A DNA stretch of 64,000 nt from Vombatus ursinus (lineage: Eukaryota; Chordata; Mammalia; Diprotodontia; Vombatidae). The notes beneath the pieces were generated by a model. It did not search any database. It saw nothing but the letters and a program-made list of their open reading frames with translations, and was not told the origin of the DNA. The stretch lies in NCBI RefSeq assembly GCF_900497805.2, contig NW_020948983.1, forward strand, positions 18,033,029 to 18,097,028. Direction: 5' to 3'. Below are positions 60,901 to 64,000 of the stretch, piece by piece; the first letter of the stretch is position 1; every line of letters starts with the position of its first letter. Position numbers and translations under genes: made by a program.

Positions 60901-63032
60901 TTTGAACTCAGGAAAATCAGTCTTCTTGAGTCCAGGCCTGACATTTTATCTACTGTACCACCTAGCTGCCCACAGCTAAATCTAACTCTACCCAAAGGCC
61001 AGCCATAACCCGCATAAAAGGCCCTATGGATGGCCAAGCATGAAAGCAGAATGACTTAAAGAGGCTAAGTCATAAGCAAAGAAAAAAGCAGAAGAAAAAA
61101 GGGTATAAATTACACATTCAGTGATCAGCACATGCCTAGAATGTGGAAGGAATTCTGGCTTCCTCCATCCCCCCTTCATCCCCAAACACACAGATGCCTC
61201 CAGCTTACCCGTGATCGACCCAGCTCCTGAGAGTTCCTGTCAGTCACGCTGATGCCATGGATGAGCTCCCTAGACACAGATGGATGGTCACTAAGTATTG
61301 GCATTGGGGATACAAAAATAAAACAAAAACCAATCCTTCTTCTCAAGGAGCTTGTTTACTATTGGGAGAATACAACATATAAATAGAAAACTTTATGCAT
61401 GATCATTTGAGGAAGGACCAAGAAAGGAAGCATGAAGGGGAATGCTACTCACTGTTGCCTCATCATAGGGATGTTCACACAGTTAGCAGCAGCAACAGCA
61501 GCAAAGGGTACCCATCGGGCTAGCAATGGTGGAGCTTTCTGTGGGGACAGTGGGAGATGTCAGCCTAAGCAAGAAGGGAGGAAGGTGCAAGGATCTACAA
61601 ACCCCAAGGGTCATATAAAAACAAAGAAGAAAAACCAAGCCTCAGACATTCCTTTTCTCCCCCATGGGGTTAGGTAAAGGGACCCCTGGCCCTCTACCCC
61701 AACACCTATCCTCCAGCCCCAGCTGCATCTCATTTGTAGTAACCCCACCATTATACCCACCCGACATTTCCCCAGGACTTTGCTGCCCCCTGGTGGTAGC
61801 CCATGGACCCACGGCATACCTTGGTGTACATGTTAAGCCCCAGGGCAGTGGCTAGGGCTGTGGTGGTTGCTGAGAAGTAGGATACAGCTATCTGCCTAGA
61901 GGAGGAAAGAGATGCTAGGAGCAAGATGTGATGAAAGTTGGCCCCTGAGCCTTGAGTCTCCAAAGACACAGAAACCAGGCTGTAGAGAAAGTTAGCCTTG
62001 ATACAGGAGAAAGATGCTAGCCCTCAACACTGTCCGCAGTGGTGGAGGAAGAATAAAGAGCATTAGGCTAGATATGTTCCAACTATCCCTGCTGGGACAG
62101 ACTTGGGGGATCTTCTATGCCTGGAATCAGTGAGGGAGCTGTGAAGAAACCTCAGCAGCAGTGAGCCCCAAGGCGCTGGGAGTGAGTCAGTCACTACCTG
62201 ACTGATATAGGGCTGGCTGCATTCCGGTTGGTGTAGTTGACCAATGCATTGAAGGACTGGTTCACCCACTGCCAGAAAACCACTGCAGGCAGAGTTCTGT
62301 CAAAGGAAAAAAAGGGGTGGAGAGGAGTCAAGCATCTGAGATAAGAACATAGTACCCCATCCCAGGTGGGGGCCAACAGCTCTAAAGCTGCTAGAGAGTA
62401 AAATAGAGGATACAGCCATTCCCCACTCTATCTAGAATGGGGAAAATGGCCTGGAGTCCCTGCCAAACCCTCCCTACCTCCCCACCCCCAGCCACTCCCA
62501 CCTATAGAACTGCAGCATACAGCCTGTGATGGCCATGCCTCCTGGCACCTGGAACGACATCCGCCCAATCACATTCATCTTTTCCCCAGTGTCGGGGTGG
62601 AAGGCTGAGTCGTATAGCTTCTTGGCATACAGCAGCTGCTCCTGGCTGGTGCCTGGGGGTACGGCACCATGCCTGCAACCCTCGGCCCCCAAGCCCGGGG
62701 AAGAAAAAAGTCAGCCTCCCAGAAAAAGTCCCCAACCGGTCTGTTTTCTTTTACCTTCCCAAAGTACACACACCCACACACCCACCCTAGGCATCTCTAA
62801 CTATTCAGAATGCCAACTAGGCCCAACTCTTGCCACAAGTCTGGAGCTGCTAGGGAGCGATGGATACTCACCGGCTACTTTCAACCATAATTTTGGCCCA
62901 GTCCAATGTCCGCTCTGAAACGATAGCTGTACGAGGGTCCGTGATGTTGAAGAAATGCTTCAGTCGACCCATGAAGGTACCCTGGTCCCATTGGGGAGTA
63001 TCAATATTGAAGCTGGACAAATCAACTTCCAT
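57847..63032 (-). CDS. SFXN2: SFXN2, sideroflexin-2 (complete coding region, 11 coding exons)
   Basis: Eleven exons (listed separately) join in phase to 969 nt, which is 322 residues plus stop and equals the human SFXN2 length as I recall it. The protein starts [17 protein letters not shown] and ends YFNKGL. Family marks seen are HPDTGEK at residues 79-85, [18 protein letters not shown] in exon 4, [17 protein letters not shown] at about 181-197 and [10 protein letters not shown]-like [10 protein letters not shown] in exon 8. Sideroflexins are multi-pass mitochondrial inner-membrane proteins. SFXN1 and SFXN3 carry serine, while SFXN2 is linked to mitochondrial iron and haem homeostasis. The [15 protein letters not shown] and [10 protein letters not shown] stretches fit SFXN2 better than SFXN1 or SFXN3. 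The start codon follows a splice acceptor 25 bases upstream, so exon 1 is non-coding and off the right edge. One oddity is PPLLARW where paralogues I recall have PPLVGRW or PPLVGRF. No disabling change was seen. The next gene downstream is WBP1L, on the same strand. Confidence 0.97.
58325..58515 (+). repeat. MIR-family SINE in SFXN2 intron 11
   Basis: GCATTGGAAAGAGTATGGG, GACCCTGGGCAAGTCATTTT and ATCTATGTTCCTATG. It lies antisense to SFXN2. Confidence 0.72.
58595..58642 (-). CDS. SFXN2: SFXN2 exon 11
   Basis: This 48-nt exon encodes [16 protein letters not shown], matching the family block FMVPVACGLFPQK. The acceptor is CTTACAG and the donor is TG/GTAACT. The phase fits exons 10 and 12 exactly. 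Confidence 0.93.
58877..59031 (+). mobile_element. A-tailed SINE in SFXN2 intron 10
   Basis: It is flanked by AAAGGACCC on both sides, with a tail of about 21 A. It lies between exons 10 and 11. Confidence 0.9.
59399..59448 (-). CDS. SFXN2: SFXN2 exon 10
   Basis: This 50-nt exon encodes [16 protein letters not shown], residues 258-273, plus two bases. It matches the family block LHAPLQVML. The acceptor is TCTTTCAG and the donor is TT/GTGAGT. Confidence 0.94.
59815..59990 (+). repeat. MIR-family SINE abutting SFXN2 exon 9
   Basis: TTAGGAAGGCCTGTGTTCAA, GCTATGTGACCCTAACCTC and a tail ending at CTGTGAATC, which touches the exon 9 donor. Confidence 0.68.
59997..60046 (-). CDS. SFXN2: SFXN2 exon 9
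   Basis: This 50-nt exon encodes [17 protein letters not shown], residues 241-257. The acceptor is CCCTAG and the donor is AAG/GTGAGT. A MIR-like SINE ends directly against the intron side of the donor. Confidence 0.94.
60497..60563 (-). CDS. SFXN2: SFXN2 exon 8
   Basis: This 67-nt exon encodes [20 protein letters not shown] and GM, residues 219-240. The acceptor is CTCTCAG and the donor is A/GTAAGA. Confidence 0.95.
60718..60973 (-). mobile_element. Mar1-type SINE, inverted, in SFXN2 intron 7
   Basis: Reverse of the long form: GTGGGGTTTTCTTGGCAAAG, GTGGTTTGCCATCTTCTTC, and the head complement CCACCTAGCTGCCC at the right. It is sense-oriented with SFXN2. Confidence 0.87.
61209..61269 (-). 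CDS. SFXN2: SFXN2 exon 7
   Basis: This 61-nt exon encodes [20 protein letters not shown], residues 199-218. It aligns with human ELIKGICVKDRNENEIGHSR as I recall it. The acceptor is GTCTAG and the donor is CGG/GTAAGC. Confidence 0.94.
61283..61440 (-). mobile_element. L2 LINE tail fragment, inverted, in SFXN2 intron
   Basis: GGCATTGGGGATACAAAAAT and TCTTCTCAAGGAGCTTG are inverted L2-tail motifs. They sit between SFXN2 exons 6 and 7. Confidence 0.6.
61453..61538 (-). CDS. SFXN2: SFXN2 exon 6
   Basis: This 86-nt exon encodes [19 protein letters not shown] and CVNIPMMRQ, residues 170-197. The acceptor is CCCACAG and the donor is CA/GTGAGT. LLAR replaces the usual LVGR. Confidence 0.96.
61820..61895 (-). 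CDS. SFXN2: SFXN2 exon 5
   Basis: This 76-nt exon encodes [19 protein letters not shown] and LNMYTK, a predicted membrane segment. The acceptor is CCTCTAG and the donor is AAG/GTATGC. It ends in phase 0 at residue 169. Confidence 0.95.
62198..62296 (-). CDS. SFXN2: SFXN2 exon 4
   Basis: This 99-nt exon encodes [19 protein letters not shown] and [13 protein letters not shown], the most conserved sideroflexin block. The acceptor is TTTGACAG and the donor is CAG/GTAGTG. Confidence 0.96.
62502..62672 (-). CDS. SFXN2: SFXN2 exon 3
   Basis: This exon has 171 nt and encodes [20 protein letters not shown] through MLQFY. It includes the sideroflexin motif HPDTGEK and [12 protein letters not shown]. 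The acceptor is TTGCAG and the donor is AG/GTGGGA, with phase 2 at both ends. Confidence 0.96.
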   Translation of the reverse strand, partial: AWCRTPRHQPGAAAVCQEAIRLSLPPRHWGKDECDWADVVPGARRHGHHRLYAAVL

Positions 63033-63057
63033 GTTCGTCTCCCACAGAACCAGAGAA
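62872..63057 (-). CDS. SFXN2: SFXN2 exon 2 (first coding exon; CDS 62872-63032)
   Basis: The acceptor is CCATTTCCCAG, followed by 25 nt of 5' UTR and ATG at 63032. The exon encodes residues 1-53 plus two bases of Arg54, including [20 protein letters not shown]. The donor is CG/GTGAGT. An in-frame stretch lies upstream of the ATG, but the acceptor and the family start MExDLSxFNID fix the start. Confidence 0.95.
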
Positions 63058-63344
63058 CTGGGAAATGGGGGAATGAAGAGGGCACTGAAGATGTTTCTCA
63101 GAGGTGATAACCCAAATATCAATCACTTCACGCTGGTATGACCTGCCACTTGCACTAGCACCCCATACCATGCTGGCAATCCAACAGGTTCTTCCTGGTC
63201 CCCCACTGCCAGTCTTAGCCCTGTTCCTGACCATTCTGAAAAGGAAACAGAAGACTCAATCTTGGCCCTAAAGGAATTACATCTAGCTCACAGACAGGGT
63301 ACAACTGGACAGCAATGGACTACCCTCTCTTGGCTATTCTCTTA

Positions 63345-63645
63345 GTTTCCTTTGCTAGATCACCATCCATATGCCACCCCTTAACTGGGGGTATTCCCCG
63401 AGGTTCTGCCCTGGGCCCTCTTCTCTCTATCCCCCCTCTCTTGGTGACCTCGTTAGCTCCCATGGATATAATCATTACCTCTGTTCAGTTGACTCCCAGA
63501 TCTGTATGTCCAGCCCTGGTTTCTCTCCTGAGTTCCAGCCCTGCATCAGCAACTGGCTCTCAGGCATTTAAACTGCATGTCCTCATGACATCTCAAACTC
63601 AACCTTCCTGGAACAGAACTCAGTATCTTTTCCCCTAAGCTTACC
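63345..63645 (+). mobile_element. L2 LINE reverse-transcriptase remnant in SFXN2 intron 1
   Basis: Translation gives GIPRGSALGPLLS, matching GVPQGSVLGPLLF of L2-type reverse transcriptase. It is followed by a degraded active-site region and SSPGFSPEFQPCISNWLS. It lies antisense to SFXN2. Confidence 0.8.
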
Positions 63646-64000
63646 CCTTTTCCTAACTTCCCTCTTTCTGTAAAGGGTACCACCATCTTTCTGGTCACCC
63701 AGGTGTACAGATTCAGGTTTGTACAGTCCCCACAAGCATTTTAACAGATCTGTAGTCTTGAGACAGATATGAGGCACCAGCCAAAGACACTCCTCTCACT
63801 AGCTCAAGGATTTCTCAACGGGATGCCTGCCCCAGGGCAGTAGGGAAAGACTCCAGGGAAGTTCTTGGGGGAGGCAGACAGGGACTTACATCTTCCCTCT
63901 CCTTCAATCCTCAAGTCTTGTTGATTCTACTTCCACAACATCTCTTACGCCTGATTCTTTTTTTTTTTTTTTACTTACACAGTTGCCACTCCAGTTCAAC
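63646..64000. other. SFXN2 intron 1, right edge
   Basis: It has a T-run at 63957-63971 and no CpG island. The non-coding first exon is therefore expected outside the window. Confidence 0.55.

Overview
The window is vertebrate genomic DNA, almost certainly from a marsupial. It carries many copies of a tRNA-derived, A-tailed SINE with a GGGGCAGCTAGGTGGC-type head and a longer SINE with an RTE-like tail (WSINE1/Mar1 types). It also holds old L1 3' ends of marsupial type and many MIR, L2, CR1/L3 and RTE remnants. The species cannot be fixed from this sequence.

Two host genes are recognised, both on the minus strand. The right end (about 56.45-64 kb) holds SFXN2, a mitochondrial sideroflexin. Eleven coding exons at 57847-63032 join in phase to exactly 322 codons plus stop, with GT/AG at every junction. 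Its non-coding first exon and promoter lie beyond the right edge. The rest of the window (left edge to about 53 kb) is the 5' part of WBP1L (OPAL1). It has a CpG-rich promoter and signal-peptide exon at 52.46-53.0 kb, an alternative first exon at 34.73 kb encoding MPFLWGLRQ, and the shared Cys-rich ectodomain exon at 10036-10138. The transmembrane and PPxY-motif exons are not seen and should lie beyond the left edge. The order SFXN2 then WBP1L, same strand, a few kb apart, matches human 10q24.32.

Layout: 1-10 kb is WBP1L intron downstream of the ectodomain exon, with a 1.8-kb inverted L2 and a candidate solo LTR. 10.1-34.7 kb is intron full of SINE, MIR, L2, L1, RTE and CR1 remnants. 31.4-32.2 kb holds two 7SL-RNA-like pseudogenes in head-to-head inverted arrangement. 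33.6-34.75 kb holds the alternative first exon and a 130-bp direct repeat. 34.8-52.4 kb is intron. 52.4-53.0 kb is the CpG island. 53.1-54.6 kb is an L1 3' end split by a 519-bp solo LTR with exact 4-bp flanking repeats. 54.6-56.4 kb is the remaining intergenic space. 56.45-63.06 kb is SFXN2, and 63.1-64 kb is its first intron with an L2 reverse-transcriptase remnant.

The two genes are neighbours and are not known to share a pathway. SFXN2 acts in the mitochondrial inner membrane (iron/haem homeostasis, sideroflexin transport). WBP1L is a single-pass membrane adaptor that recruits NEDD4-family ubiquitin ligases. The observations most worth a second look are the 43-codon uORF whose stop overlaps the WBP1L start codon, the conserved alternative first exon, the inverted 7SL pair, and several local duplications that SINE insertions date relative to each other.
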